Below are positions 1 through 12,088 of a DNA stretch of 64,000 nucleotides, one piece after another. Numbering within the stretch: the first letter of the stretch is position 1; each line of letters begins with the position of its first letter. Under the pieces are notes generated by a model that saw only the letters and a program-made list of their open reading frames with translations, had not been told where the DNA came from and did no database searches. The DNA comes from Capsicum annuum (taxonomy: Eukaryota; Streptophyta; Magnoliopsida; Solanales; Solanaceae): positions 131,857,709 through 131,921,708 of the forward strand of contig NC_061121.1 in the NCBI RefSeq assembly GCF_002878395.1. The letters run 5' to 3'. The translations under genes and the position numbers were made by a program.

Positions 1-2292
1 TCATGAAGAAAATTGGATAGCCTAGGTAATTAAAAGGAAATTCTCCTCTTAGTATACATGTAGTTACTTCTGTCATCACCACAGTTCTATTTGACACTTC
101 TTTATGCATATATAATGCACTCTTCCCTTAGTTGATTTTCTGGCCTGATGCAGCTTCATATCCTTCCAATGTTCAGGATACCATCTGTAAAGTTCTTATT
201 TCAACTTTGCATAATATGATCATATCATCAGGAAAAGCTAAGTGATTCAGTTTAGGAATTCCTCTTAGCATTCCAAACAACCTGAATTTCTTAGATAACA
301 TAAGCTTCTTCATGTTTACTGATAGAACTTTAGCAGAAATGATAAATAAAGTTGGTGATAAAGGATCACCTTGATTTAATCTTCTTGAAGACTTGAAGAA
401 TCCCTTAGGTTGCCCATTTAATAGTATGGAGTACCAATTGTTTTCCAATAACCTGAACACCATATCAATTAACATTTCAAAAAACCCCATCTTCCTCAAT
501 ACCTTTGTCAAGAATAACCATTCTACCCTATCATAAGCCTTCATCATATCCAGTTTCAAGACCATATTAGGTGGCTTTCCTTTTTTTTCTAATTTCTAAG
601 ATAATTTCTTGTACAATCAACACATTCTCAGCAATACTTCTACCTTATACAAAACTTGCCTGCTCTGGTGAGATTAGTTGAGGAAGTAGACGCTTTATCC
701 TCTCATGAACTATTCTTAATAATATATTGTTAACAAAATTACTCAATGAAATGGGTCTCAAATCTGAAAATAAATTCGCCACCAATTTTTTTGGTAATAA
801 TACCAAGTTGGTATGTGTGCTGAATTTTGGAAAAGTATGGCCACAGAAGAAGGCTACCACCATATTCTGAATATCCATCTTGATGATATCCCATGCATCT
901 TAATAAAATGCTCCAGTCATTCCATCAGGTCCCCCAGCACTGTTCCTATTTAGGCCCATTAAGCAGATCTAACCTCCTCTTATGTGGGTATTTTCATTAT
1001 TTCAGTGTTCTGTTCTTTAGTTACCATAGTAGGAAATTCATCAATCATTGAAAAGTCTTCTATATCTCCTTCTTTGTTAAACTATTTTTGAAAAAAAGTG
1101 ACAATTGATTCTGTAATCTTACTTGCTTCTTCCACCCAATCTCCTTCTTTATTTTGTATTCTTTTGATCTTGAGCCTGTTCCTTCTTGAGCTTATTCCTT
1201 CTTTCTTTACTATAGCGTGAAAGAATTTGGTATTGCTTTCACTATCTTTAAACCACTCATACCCAGCCTTCTGTCTCCAATATTCTTCTTCCCTTTTCAG
1301 CTGAATACTTAACTCTGAACGTGATTTAAACAACTACTCTCTATTAGATCCACTTGGATTTTCTTCAAATTGCTTTTCTTTTACCTTGATAATATCTTCA
1401 GAGTTGCAATTTCCTGGAATATATTACCAAAAATGTCCTTGCTCCACCTTGTTAAAGTAGACTTAGTGTTTTTAAGTTTCTGATGAAACACTATGAAAGG
1501 ATCTCCTGTCATCTCTGTTTTCCAGCTATCCCTGATGATCTTCAAACAAGACTCTTCCTTTAACCATAGATTTAGGAATCTAAAAGATTTGATTATCTTC
1601 TCCTTTTCCACTCTGCACTGTAAGAATAAAGGAGCATGGTCTGACTCACTCCTTGGTAGATGTTTAACCTCTATTACCTGAAATACACTCTATAACCTAT
1701 CATTAAACAAAATTCTATCATTCCTTTTGAATATGCACTCCTCATCAGTTTTCCCATTCCATCAGGTATATTTACTCTATTTAAAAAGAGGTTCTTCAAT
1801 ATTACACATACTAATACACTGATTAAACTCTTGTATTTCATTAATTATAACTGGTAAGCCCCCTAATTTTTCCTCTTCATTCCTTATCACATTGAAGTCT
1901 CCCCCTATTAGCCATGGACTTTGATATGTATCAGCCATATCTACTAAGGAATCCTATAAAACCTGTTTTTTATTGGCATTACACTTAGCATATACCAGAG
2001 TAACTATGACTGACAGATCAGCACTATGTAAGTTTACTGATAATTTCTGCTCTTCATCCTTCAAAACTATCACTTCTATATCTTTATGAATAAATGCCCA
2101 AATTTTACCTGAAACATTCACTAAAGCATGTTTCAATCCTAATATCCTCCTATAATCTTCTATTTGTAGTCTATCCTGGAAGGGTTCCATGATCCCTATG
2201 AAATAGAATTGAAATCTCCTGTGTATTGTACTTAATCTATTGAAGGCCTATTGAGTGTTAACTGACCTTATGTTCCATATTATAGCATTCAT
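1..2292 (-). pseudogene. LINE ORF2: endonuclease and reverse transcriptase, broken
   Basis: ORF2 probably starts at the ATG at 2292. The opening MNAIIWNIRSVN is the usual start of a plant LINE endonuclease. Pieces follow in order down the minus strand. At 2190-1954 is the endonuclease core, with the LVYAKC motif. At 1611-1381 is the connector with WSKDIFGNIF. At 1333-1082 is the segment WFKDSESNTKFFHA that precedes RT. At 878-645 are the RT fingers with DLRPISLSNF. At 565-173 is the RT palm with KLDMMKAYDRVEW and QGDPLSPTLF. The catalytic box reads FPDD instead of FADD/YADD, so the active site is altered as well as the frame being broken. Pieces are separated by stops and frame changes. The RNase H-like end and 3' UTR lie beyond base 1. 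Confidence 0.88.
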
Positions 2293-2299
2293 AATGATT

Positions 2300-3918
2300 T
2301 AAACTTGGATGACTGGCTCCTTGTATTCATAGCTGCTGAACTTATACTATTATTCTTTTTCTTTGTCTTCTTTTGTTTAGCCTTTAAGGCTACAACTTAC
2401 TTTGGAGATAAGTCAGCTTCTTTAGCTACTTGATCTATATTATCATCCATTACATTATCATCCAAGTCTTATTTATCCTTGTTACATGGTTCAACCAAAC
2501 TTAGTGATTTTATTGCCAAGGGTGAGATCCCCTCCAGCACCAACAATTCTATGGCCTCGTTATTATATACCTACAACTGCTTATCATCTGTACCCTGTTG
2601 TTCCTCTTAATTGAACTTCTACTTATTTATTGCATTGGTGTTGTCCTTCTGCATTGCTTCTATTAACAACTCTTCATTTTATTCCTCTTTGTTATGTTTT
2701 ATTTCTATTGTTTGATACTTCTCTGTTGGTTGTTGTCCACCATTTATTTTTTCTGTGCTTTTGCCAAATATTTTATCGACCCATTCTTTTGTACTGAGTT
2801 TGTCCTTATCTGCTTTGACATTAATTTTGTCTGCCTGAATTTATTTACTATTGTGTGTAACCTTATCAACCTGCTCCTCCAATGCCCCAAATGAATTGGA
2901 TACTTCCACCTCCTTTTGCTTGTTTTCCTCCACTTCACCAAGTATATGGCCATATTTATCTCTCTTATATTTATTTTTTCTCCTCAGCCAATATTGATTT
3001 TCAGTGTTTCCCTTGACTTTATCCTGGTTGTGCTGACTATTCCTCTGTGGATTTTTATCACTGCTATCTGCATTTACTTCTATTTTTTTCCTCTTTTTGC
3101 TTCTCAAATAGTTCTGGATGAGCAGTCCAGTAAGTATCGGCATCATGACTTTGTAAACAACAATCTTTACAATACTTGGGCATATAGTCATACTGAATCT
3201 GTACCCATTTTGACTTGATCTCACCTGTTGTATCATTCTTCTCATTTATTCTTATTCTTTGTGGTAACTCTACAACTAAATCCACCTCCACCTTAACTCA
3301 TGCACAACTTGGTCTTGTATGATTCTTTGTTTCTAGGTCTACAGTGAGTGGATTCCTTACTGCTGATGCAATGGAAAAAATTGCATCTTTTGCAAAAAAA
3401 TTAGAAGGCAGTTTTAGGAAAGAAATCCATGCTACTGTAATTGTAGTTTCCACATCAGGTTCAAACCATGGATCCCACTTTAGCATCCTCGTCTGCCAAT
3501 ATCTCCTATTCGTACTGATATAGAAGGTTGTTGTCTATACCAATTGAATGTAAAATGCTTCTAACCTTATCAATACATGTCTCTCATCCAAAACTCCTAT
3601 ATTGCATTGTCCCTTGATTCCACATTGGTTTGGAATTGATTTTCTTAGATTATCAAAATGAGGTTTTCCATATGAGAACTTTCCAACGATAGCAAATTAA
3701 ATTTTTTCCTGCATGATTAGATTTTGAAATTCTGATGATTTCCACGTGATTGATGGCTCACCATGCAGCATTATTACCGGCTTACGTGAAACCCTAATAC
3801 TAATACTATCTACTATTTTTGGCTTCAGTAGATCTATATACTTGATATTACTATGTTTTTTCTGCATGTGCTGAGTCGTATCATTTGGTGGGATAGTCTC
3901 ACCAGATAGGGTGGCCAT
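2300..3918 (-). pseudogene. LINE ORF1: DUF4283/zinc-knuckle nucleic-acid binding protein, broken
   Basis: The ATG at 3918 opens a frame that gives the N-terminal part (3918-3697). A DUF4283-like core follows at 3486-3298, containing MLKWDPWFEPDVETT and FFAKDAIFSIASAV. A zinc-knuckle region lies at 3291-3064, with YMPKYCKDCCLQSH. The usual last cysteine of the CCHC knuckle is replaced by tyrosine. The basic, lysine-rich C-terminal tail spans about 3245-2744. In plant LINEs this protein binds the element RNA as a chaperone. Plus-strand frames in this stretch (for example 2694-2894 and 2916-3218) are its shadows. Confidence 0.82.
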
Positions 3919-3960
3919 GTTGGCCGAAAAATCACGTTTTTAGGTTATACGGCAAGGGTT

Positions 3961-4299
3961 ACGATTGGGTGTTCCAAGTGATTTATTATGTATTTGTATT
4001 CGAGACTCATCGTTTTAAACTAGGTTAATAGAGATGTAATACAAGTTAATTTATGGTTGGTGAGGCTACATTGAGATGAATAAAAAATAAAAGGCATCTG
4101 GTAGACAAAACAAAAGAAGTCACTTCATTAAAAAGGCATTACCAGTTACACAGCAGAGATTAAAACATTAAAATAACCACAAGGTGCCACAAACAAAAAA
4201 TCATAGAAACCAAAACAAAATAGAACAAGGACCAAATGAGGCTTATAAGGAACTAAACCTAAGTAGAGAGAGGTTTGGGGGCCAAGTACCTAAGAAGCA
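3961..4299. other. Spacer between LINE and env-position ORF
   Basis: No coding frame is recognisable. The sequence is A-rich on the plus strand (4070-4250). If the LINE inserted into the copia element, this is the part of the copia 3' region that precedes the insertion point. I saw no similarity to the copia LTR at 12089-12902. Confidence 0.5.
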
Positions 4300-6532
4300 T
4301 GTCCATACAAGCACTCTCTACAATATGGGCATTTAAGAGTCTTTGGTGAGGTCATTGACTTCATCTTGGAGACCTAGAACCTCACCAGTCACTACACGCC
4401 TCCCTTCAATTGAGTGATCTCAACATCATGAGTGGCCACTGTCACCCTTATTTTTTCAACTTCCTACTTAAGCATTCTTGAACATCCAACAACTCAGATA
4501 CTTGGGACTTGGTTCCAACCTTCCCTTCTACATATTCATTTTTAATCAATGTGTTCATAGTGAACATCTGCTTTATTGTACCTACTACTCTACCCCACCA
4601 CATATTCAACCTTGAAATATTTGAACCTTTTAGTGAAGAAGTACCCATAGGAAAGCTCATGCTTGCCATCTTTAATATGCATCACTTTATACAAGTGTTC
4701 AATTATCAAAGCAGGTAGGTTGATCAACCTAAATATACTGATAACTTCTATTAAAAAGAAATCCATAGCAAAGGCAATTATTCTTTTCTTTGAGAAGGGC
4801 GATCAAACTTTGTTGACAAATTCAAAGAGTAGCTAGAACTCTCCATTCAAAAAAAATTTCCTAACTCTAGCCTTGGAGTCACCACTAACCTTAAAGGTAG
4901 ACTGAACAAAACAAAGAAAGGGTTGCTTATCTTTAACAAACTTGATCCCATCTACATGGACACCTAGAATTTCCCTAAGCATCTCCTCATTCAAAAAAAT
5001 CTCTACTCTATTCACCATTCCAGTAAGACTTAATACATTCATAGAGAACTCCATTGTAAAGAAGAAGCCCTCGACTTCATCTTCATAAATAGTGGGCACA
5101 CGAGTCTCAAAGAGATCCACCCATTCTTAACGTTCCATAAATTGAATCAGCTCACTCATCCCTGGTTCATTACAATTTTGGAGTCAAAATCTCTCGTAGT
5201 CAATACCTTTTGTGATTTGAGGATTGAATTCCACTATTCCCCAGTAAGACTAAGAACATTCTTCTAAACCTTTCTATTTTAGATGCGGAACCTAGTCCCT
5301 CAATAATCTAACCAATATTCTAAGACATTTGTGGTTCAGTCGCAGAACCAGGTCCCTTGGCTACTTCTCCCATTTTTCTCTTGCCTGATAAATACTTATT
5401 CTTACTTCACTCTTTAACTTGGATGTTGTAAACTTATAAGGTTTTTAAACTCCGACCTCCTTACACTTCTTGGTGGTAACAACAATCATGATATCATTAT
5501 CAGTTTTCTCATCCTTATCTTCTCCCTCCACTTTAATCACTTTCTCAAAAGGAGAAATAATTTTGCTACTTGCAACCTTTCTTTTTACATTCTTTTTTAT
5601 AGTAGTAACCTTTTTTACATTCTTTCAAGGCATCACTCATCAACTTTTTATTAGCCTCATGAGTACTATAAGATCTATTAATAGGATTTTCAAAAATTGG
5701 CTCATTTTTTGAATGCTTCTTTCTCCCAATTCTGTTCTAGGAGAGATTAGTATAGTCATCCTCTTCATTATTATCTTACATAGGACTATGAATAATTTCC
5801 TTGTCAACCACTATAGACAGGGGGTACCATCATATTTGGGACTAGGGGACTTGGGAGGAGAATCAGCAGAGGGAGGAAAAAAGTTTGAGAACCCAAAGGC
5901 CGCATTATCAAGATATCGGCTACCAATCTTCTCCATCCTCAAAACTACTTGGAGGTTTCCCATGCTCCTCGGTAAAATCTCCATTGAAAAAGTTTTCTTC
6001 CACCAAAAAAAAGCTTAATTATTGCAAGGAGAACTGGTCCCTTTGACACTTCAAGTTCGGTGTTAGACTTAGGAAGAAGACCGGATGATGAGGCTTTAGA
6101 AAGGACAATTGAAAAAACTAAAACTAAGGATTTTAATTCAAGAAAGTTTTCTTCAATGGTTTCTGAGATAGTAAGTTGTGAAAAGCTGGTTCTACTGGCA
6201 CTTCTTCACTGATGGGTGAACCAAAGGAGCCTTCAGTGACATATTTTGGTGAAGGAGTTTCCTTAGAAAAGAAATTTTTGAATTAAGGTAAGAGATTTGC
6301 CAAGGGTGGTTCAATAAGAGAAACATTATATTCTGAGTGTATCTTGGCTGGAGAAGATGAAAGAAATTTTCTTTGTGGGTGAGAAAGTAGAAGAAGAATA
6401 GATAAGAAAAAATAAATAGTGATGGTTGTTATTACTGAAATGAAGGTTCATAAGAGAATTCTTTGATTTGGTGATAATAATAAATATAGAGTGGTTAGAA
6501 AGAGGGTATTTGATAACGTTTAAGGGAGGCAT
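4300..6532 (-). pseudogene. Extra ORF in env position of sirevirus-like copia (putative plant transposon protein domain)
   Basis: This is a decayed minus-strand frame starting near 6532. A serine/threonine-rich N-terminal part (6532-6020) is followed by a lysine-rich stretch (about 5712-5420), then a globular part at 5120-4448 with MVNRVEIFLNEEMLREILGV and MWWGRVVGTIKQMFTMNTLI. These phrases match what I recall of the 'putative plant transposon protein' (Transposase_32-like) domain common in Solanaceae repeats. The function is unknown. The ORF lies on the same strand directly downstream of copia pol, where sireviruses carry their env-like gene. It also shares the short GACCAGGTCC-type motif found repeatedly in the copia part (5347-5357, with a weaker form at 6031). 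I therefore read it as part of the same element. Stops and frameshifts break it. Confidence 0.55.
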
Positions 6533-6844
6533 CCTTTGGGGTTAAAGTGAGATGGCATGCTTGGTCCTTATTAGGCACGCGCTTCACTTGAGGGTGTGAT
6601 GTGACAACATCAGAAAGAAGACAGATGGACATGAAGGGTCACACGACACCTTTAAGTAATTTTGTAAATATTTTAAAGACATACAACACATAGGTACTAA
6701 CTTTGTAGTATAGACCAGGTCCCTACTTCAGAAGTTCCTTCCTTTCTTAAGTTTGTCCCACTGCTCCTTCAATCTGACTAGTCCACCATAGGTATATACC
6801 TAAAAAAGGTATGAGAATGAATTAGACTTGTCCATAACTCACAC
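6533..6844. other. Non-coding spacer between pol and extra ORF
   Basis: About 300 bases without a recognisable frame. It contains one GACCAGGTCC core (6712-6723) and a GC-richer patch with GGCACGCGCTTCAC (6574-6590). No LTR or polypurine tract was recognised. Confidence 0.4.
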
Positions 6845-9800
6845 ATGGATACCTGCCTTCTAATTTTAGCCAACATAGAGATAAAAAGTGAAAATAGTTA
6901 TACAAAAACTCAATTAATTTTCATTAGACCAAGTTTGAGCCTTTTCTTCTCAAAATGGTCCCTATGTAATACTTTGGTGAATATATCAGCCACTTGGTCC
7001 TCACTTTTGCAGAACTTTACAAATTGTTCCTTTTTCAACTATGTCTTTCAGAAAGTGATGTCTCACATCAATGTGCTTGATTCTCTTGTGTTGTATTGGA
7101 TTCTTTGCTATATTGATAGCATTGGTGTTGTCACAGAGTAAGGGAATGGAGTCTAAGAAAATTCCAAAATCTTTTAATTATTACTTGATCCATAAAAGTT
7201 GAGCACAATATGAGGCAACAATAATATATTTAGCTTTATCTATGGATAGAGCCACTGAGTTCTAGTTTTTGCTGCCCTAGGAGATTAGGCTTGATCCCCG
7301 GAAGTGAGCCATTTCTGAGGTGCTTTTTTTTTTTACCAGGTACCCTGCATAATCTATATCAACACGACCAGTTAAATTAAAAGAGTCACATGAAGGAAAG
7401 CATAGGACCAGGTCACTTGTACCTTCAGATACCTTAAGATTCTCTTAGCTGTTTTCAAGTGATACTCCTTTGGACAATCCTAGAATCTTACACACATTCC
7501 AACATTAAATACAATATCAGGTCTACTAGCTATCAGGTGTAGAAGGGCTCAAATGATCCTTCTATACATTATTTCATTCACCTTAGGTCCTGATTCATTA
7601 ATGTCCATATTGTAGCTAGTTCCTGTAGGGGTGTCAATTGACTTGGCATCATTTATATGGAATATACTCAATATTTCTTTGATTTACTCTTTTGGTAGAT
7701 CATAGTCCCTACATGATTCTGTTTGATTTGCAGTCCCAAGAAAAAATTTAACTCTCCTGTCATACTCATCTCAAATTCACTTCCCATAAGCTTGGCAAAG
7801 TCTTTATGCAGAGTGTCTGAGGTTTCTCCAAAAATAATGTCATCCATATATACTTAAACTATCAGCATATTTGTTCCTCTTAACTTTAAAAAGAAGGTGT
7901 TAACAATTTTCCCTCTCTTGAACCCATTCTCAAGAAGAAATTTAGAGAGTGTCATACCAGGATCTAGGAGCTTACTTTAAGCCATATAGAGCCTTGTCAA
8001 GTTGCATGACATGGTTGGGATGATTAATATCCTAAAACCCTGGGGTGTTGTTTCACATATACCTCCTCTTTCAAGTAACCATTCAAGAAAGCACTCTTAA
8101 CATCTATCTAAAATAGTTTAAACTTCACATAGGCAACAAAGGAAATAAGAATTCTAATTGCTTCCATTCTTGCTACTGGGGCAAATGTCTTTTCATAATA
8201 AATGTCTTCCTCTTGATTATATCCTTGCACTACCAATCTAGGCTTATTTCTGACAATGGTTCCATGTTTATTTTTTTTATTCCTATAGAACCACCTGGTC
8301 CCTATGATGGTTCTATCTGTAGGTCTGGGACCAAGTGTCACACCTTACTTCTGTGAAACTGATTTAGTTTTTTTTTTCATAGTAATGACCCAGTCAACAT
8401 CCTTCAGTGCTTCTTTGACATGGTTTGGTTCAATGGTGGAGATGAAGGCTTAGAAGGCAGCTTGATTTCTTATCTTAGATCCAATTTGCATTCCATAGTC
8501 CATAGGTGATGTGAGATTCTCCAAAGAATAGGAGGGATTGTGCTTCCACTTAGATCCTTTAATGTTTGACTCCAATAGATTGGGGCTAGATTCTTCACTT
8601 GCTTGATTATTAAGCTGCTGAGAGTGTGAGCCTACGTTATCATGATCATTGTCTAAAGGATCTAGTCCCTCATTAACTTTGACATTATTATCCTCATGAC
8701 ATTCACCATTCTGATTCTTATTCTTTTTTTTTATTTTTCTGATCTCTTCCCCCAACATTTAATGTGTTTCTTTGAATTTGAACAAGCTCCTCCAGTTCTG
8801 CATCATACTTATACCTTAAGTCCTTTGTGCTTCCTGATTCATTAAAGATAACATAAACTACATATAAGGTTTTTTGGTTAAAGATCATGTATGCTTTACT
8901 GGTTGATGAATACCCAACAAACACACCCTCATCACTCTTGGGATCAAACTTCCCAAGATCATCTTTGTCGTTGTTTAAAAAAAAAGCACTAGCATCCAAA
9001 AGCCCGCAAGTACAAAAGCTTAGGTTTTCTGTTATTTATCAACCCATAGGGAGTCTTGTTCAACATGGACTTGATTATGCATCTGTTAGTTACATAGAAT
9101 ACAATGTTGACTGCCTTAGAAATTCTTAAGAAAGCCAGAATTAATCAGTATTGTTCTAGCAATATCAATCAGTGTCTTGTTTTTCTTTCCACAACTCTAT
9201 TTTGTTGGGAAGTTCTACGTGTTGAGAAATTGTGATTGATTCCATGCTCTCAACAAAACTAGTTCATCTTAATAGTTTCAAACTCAGTTCCATGATCTAA
9301 TCTTATCTCAGCAACCTTCGAGTTATACTTAACTTGAATCTTCTTGACAAAGGTGATGAATAATTCAAAAGTTTCATCTTTGGACCTTAAGAATATGTTC
9401 CAGGTGAATCTTGAAAATTCATCCATCATTACAAAAATATGCCTCTTTTCTCCTCTGCTTTGAACCCTGATAGGTCTACATAAATCTATATTCAACAATT
9501 CAAGATGTTTCTTTTATTTGAATGAGGACCTTGTCTTCTTTTCTCTAGCACAAGTATGACAAACCTTATCTTCTATAAATTTGATTTTAGGAATCCCATG
9601 GACCAGGTCCTTTATGACCAATTTGTTCAGCAATGATGAACTCACATGTCGTAGCCTTTGATGCCATAACTCAGTGTTGTCACTCCGTGTACTAAGACAT
9701 GTTAGATCATTACTTGATACATAGGTTAAATCTGCCACATATATGTTCTTGCATCTTTTTGCTCTCAGAACCATTTCACCTGAACTGAGACTAGTCATAA

Positions 9801-9983
9801 TGTATCCATCTGACAAAAGTTTACTTCATTTCCCTTGTCACAAATTTGTGACACATTGAGAAGACTATACTTCATTCCATTGACAAAATACACATTTTCA
9901 ATGTCATGATTAGGAGATCTCCCAATTATGCCCACACCTTCAATATTTTCCCTTTTCATTTCCAAAGGAGACACGTACACCAT
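6845..9983 (-). pseudogene. Ty1-copia pol (integrase, reverse transcriptase, RNase H), sirevirus-like
   Basis: The domain order down the minus strand is typical for Ty1-copia. At 9983-9795 is the segment NVYFVNGMKYSLLNVSQICD that leads into gag-pre-integrase. At 9816-9514 is the HHCC zinc-binding domain, with WHQRLRH and CHTCAR. At 9498-9259 is the integrase core, with VMMDEFSRFTW and RLDHGTEFE. At 8999-8718 is the integrase C-terminal part, with KFDPKSDEGVFVGYS. At 8341-8108 RT starts with GTRWFYRNK and TFAPVARMEAIRIL. The RT active site YMDDIIFG is intact near 7860-7830. RNase H follows at about 7260-6950, with NAINIAKNPIQHKRIKHIDV. The frame is interrupted many times, so no functional polyprotein is made. 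It belongs with the LTR, primer site and gag just upstream on the same strand. Confidence 0.92.
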
Positions 9984-10177
9984 AGAGTTCCTTCAATGAA
10001 AGAAAGTTTTTTGTTCTTCCAGTCATATGCTTAGAGCAACCACTATCCATGAACCAACATTGATTATTTCCTCTTACTCTCACCTACATTAGCAATCATT
10101 TGTTAGACTTAGGAATCCATTTGAGTTTGAGTTCCCAATATAATGATAATAGAGAAATCAATGATTTATTAGTCCAT

Positions 10178-12028
10178 CTAGGTAGTCTTGAAGGACCATT
10201 TTAACATGAGGACCAAGTTCCTAGTGCCTTGGACCAGTTTTCCTGTTAAACTTATTCTTCTTAAGATTGTACAACTTTGCTCAAACCCCTTTCTAGGATC
10301 ATAATCCCTTTTTAGATGCCAGTCTCTACTATAATGGGTACACAACAGATTGTCAAATACAAAGACATACTTGTTATAGGGGTTGTATGGGGATTTGATA
10401 GCTTTCCTACCTAGATCTTGCACACCATTGAGTATTTGATTTGTTAGATTGGATAGTAGTTTGAAGGAGACAATCCATTTAACAGATTTTTGAAGGTCTT
10501 CTTTGACTTGGACTAGGTCCCTCTCTAGTTGGGAATTTCTATTTAAGGAGGCTACAAGAAGTTCTTTAGAATTTTTTAACCTCTCCTCAAGTTCTAACTG
10601 AAAACTACTGGCTTTCCCTTTTTCTTTAAATTGATCTACAAAAATCTCAACACTAGTCATTGAGATCATCATTTTCTTTTAACAACGCATTTAGTTTTCC
10701 CCCCAACTCAAACACTTTGACAGCAAAAGAGATTTTTTTTAATTTTCAAACACTTTAAGAGTTTCACTCTAGAGATCCTTCTCATTAATAAGCTCAACAA
10801 AAGAGTCTATTAAAGCACTTGCTATACCTTTGATCCTTTTTAAAGAGTAATTATTGAGATTTAGTTTGATATTAAGAAGAGTTACCTCTTCATCATCGGA
10901 TTTAGCCATGAATACAAAAGTGAATCAAAGGCAATATTTGGATTTTCAATAATCATCATTGAAATTTCCTCAAGGAGTTGGGAGTTATCAGAATTACTAG
11001 ATGAGTCTCCTCAGGCTGTTAGGGCTTATTTCACAACGTAATCAACAACTTCTCTTTCTCTGACTTTGTCTGGAATTTAGTCCTTCTGCTTTCCTTTATC
11101 TGGTTCACCTCTCTTATAATCCTTATGCTTTACCTTCTGCATCGGGTAATCCCTGATAAAATGATCATCCTTTTCGTACTTATACATACGTCATTTCCTA
11201 TAGTTGATCTGCTTGAGTTTCCTTGTCTTTGAAATCCTTTATTTCTCCTCATAATCATGAGAAATATCTTGTTTATGTATGCCACATCTTCATCCTCTTC
11301 ACGGTCTTCACCTTTGGCTGCTTTAAGTGCCAAAGTCTTCTCTTTCTTGAGTCTTTTCTTATCCTACTCTTGCTACTTCTTTATTTCATAGGTCTTAAGG
11401 TGTCCTATGAGCTCGTCCATTATAAGGATTTTCAGGTGCCTTGCTTCAATAATAGCATTGACCTTACGTCCTTTGACTTGGGAAGAATACTAAGCACTTT
11501 TCTTACTTGCTTAGAAGACCTGATGTCCTTACCTAGACTGTGCAATTTACTTGTGATGGATGTAAATATTATACGCATTTTCTGAATAGTTTCTCCCTCT
11601 TTTATGGTGAAGGTTTCATATTATGTGCTAATCATGTCAACCTTTAACTCTTTTACTTGGCTGGTACCCTCATGTGCAATTTTCAGACAACCCCAAATCT
11701 CTTTAGTAGACTCGTACACAGAGATCCTATTATACTCATCAGGTCCTATACCACATACTAGAAACTTCTTTACATTTTAGTTTTTTTGATTTTCTTGCGA
11801 TTATCTTCATTATACTCCCTTTGAGTCTAGGGGACTAATCTAGTGAATCCTCTTCATTCACTTCTCTTATGGGAATATGTGACCATCTAGGATTACATCT
11901 ATTAGTTCACTATTTTCTGCCATTATGAGATTATACATTCTTGTTTTCCACTAACCACAGTATTAACCATTGAATATTAGAGGTTTAGTGGTGGACTGTC
12001 TTTCTTTCAGGTTTGGAAGAGTAGCCAT
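10178..12028 (-). pseudogene. Ty1-copia gag, broken
   Basis: The frame opens at the ATG at 12028 with MATLPNLKERQS, about 50 bases downstream of the primer-binding site, as expected for a copia gag. The conserved N-terminal half (to about 11000) has many stops. The C-terminal half is clearest at 10672-10178. It begins with a coiled-coil-like stretch (ELEERLKNSKELLVASLN, then LERDLVQVKEDLQKSVKW). A zinc-knuckle remnant CTHYSRDWHLKRDY follows, where the usual CCHC has lost two cysteines. Phrases such as KLLSNLTNQI and NKYVFVFDNLLC match sirevirus-like gag proteins of Solanaceae. The long coiled-coil gag C-terminus is itself a sirevirus trait. Confidence 0.8.
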
Positions 12029-12074
12029 TTTTGAACTGGATCCTCTCTTGGGGTTAACCTTTTAGATATAGCTA

Positions 12075-12086
12075 GCTCAGATACCA
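12075..12086 (-). other. Primer-binding site of the sirevirus-like element (initiator tRNA-Met type)
   Basis: Read on the minus strand the bases are TGGTATCTGAGC, one mismatch from the TGGTATCAGAGC complement of the initiator tRNA-Met 3' end. It lies two bases inside the LTR end, which fixes both LTR border and element direction. Confidence 0.85.
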
Positions 12087-12088
12087 AT

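Larger units (their letters stand above)
1..3960 (-). mobile_element. L1-type LINE (non-LTR retrotransposon), 3' end beyond the window
   Basis: The minus strand carries the two-gene layout of plant L1 LINEs. First comes an ORF1 with a DUF4283-like domain and a zinc knuckle. Then comes an ORF2 with an endonuclease/exonuclease/phosphatase domain followed by reverse transcriptase. Both are broken by stops and frameshifts, so the copy is dead. The 5' end lies shortly above the ORF1 start, around 3930-4000; I cannot fix the exact base. The RT is cut by the left edge, so the 3' UTR, poly(A) tail and target-site duplication are not visible. The LINE lies immediately downstream of a same-strand sirevirus-type copia element that lacks its 3' LTR, which suggests the LINE inserted into that element. 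Confidence 0.9.

Noticed and set aside
5470..6018. Two plus-strand frames of 80 and 101 codons (rich in S, F, T)
   Set aside because: They are the antisense of the lysine-rich part of the minus-strand extra ORF; no domain and hydrophobic shadow composition.
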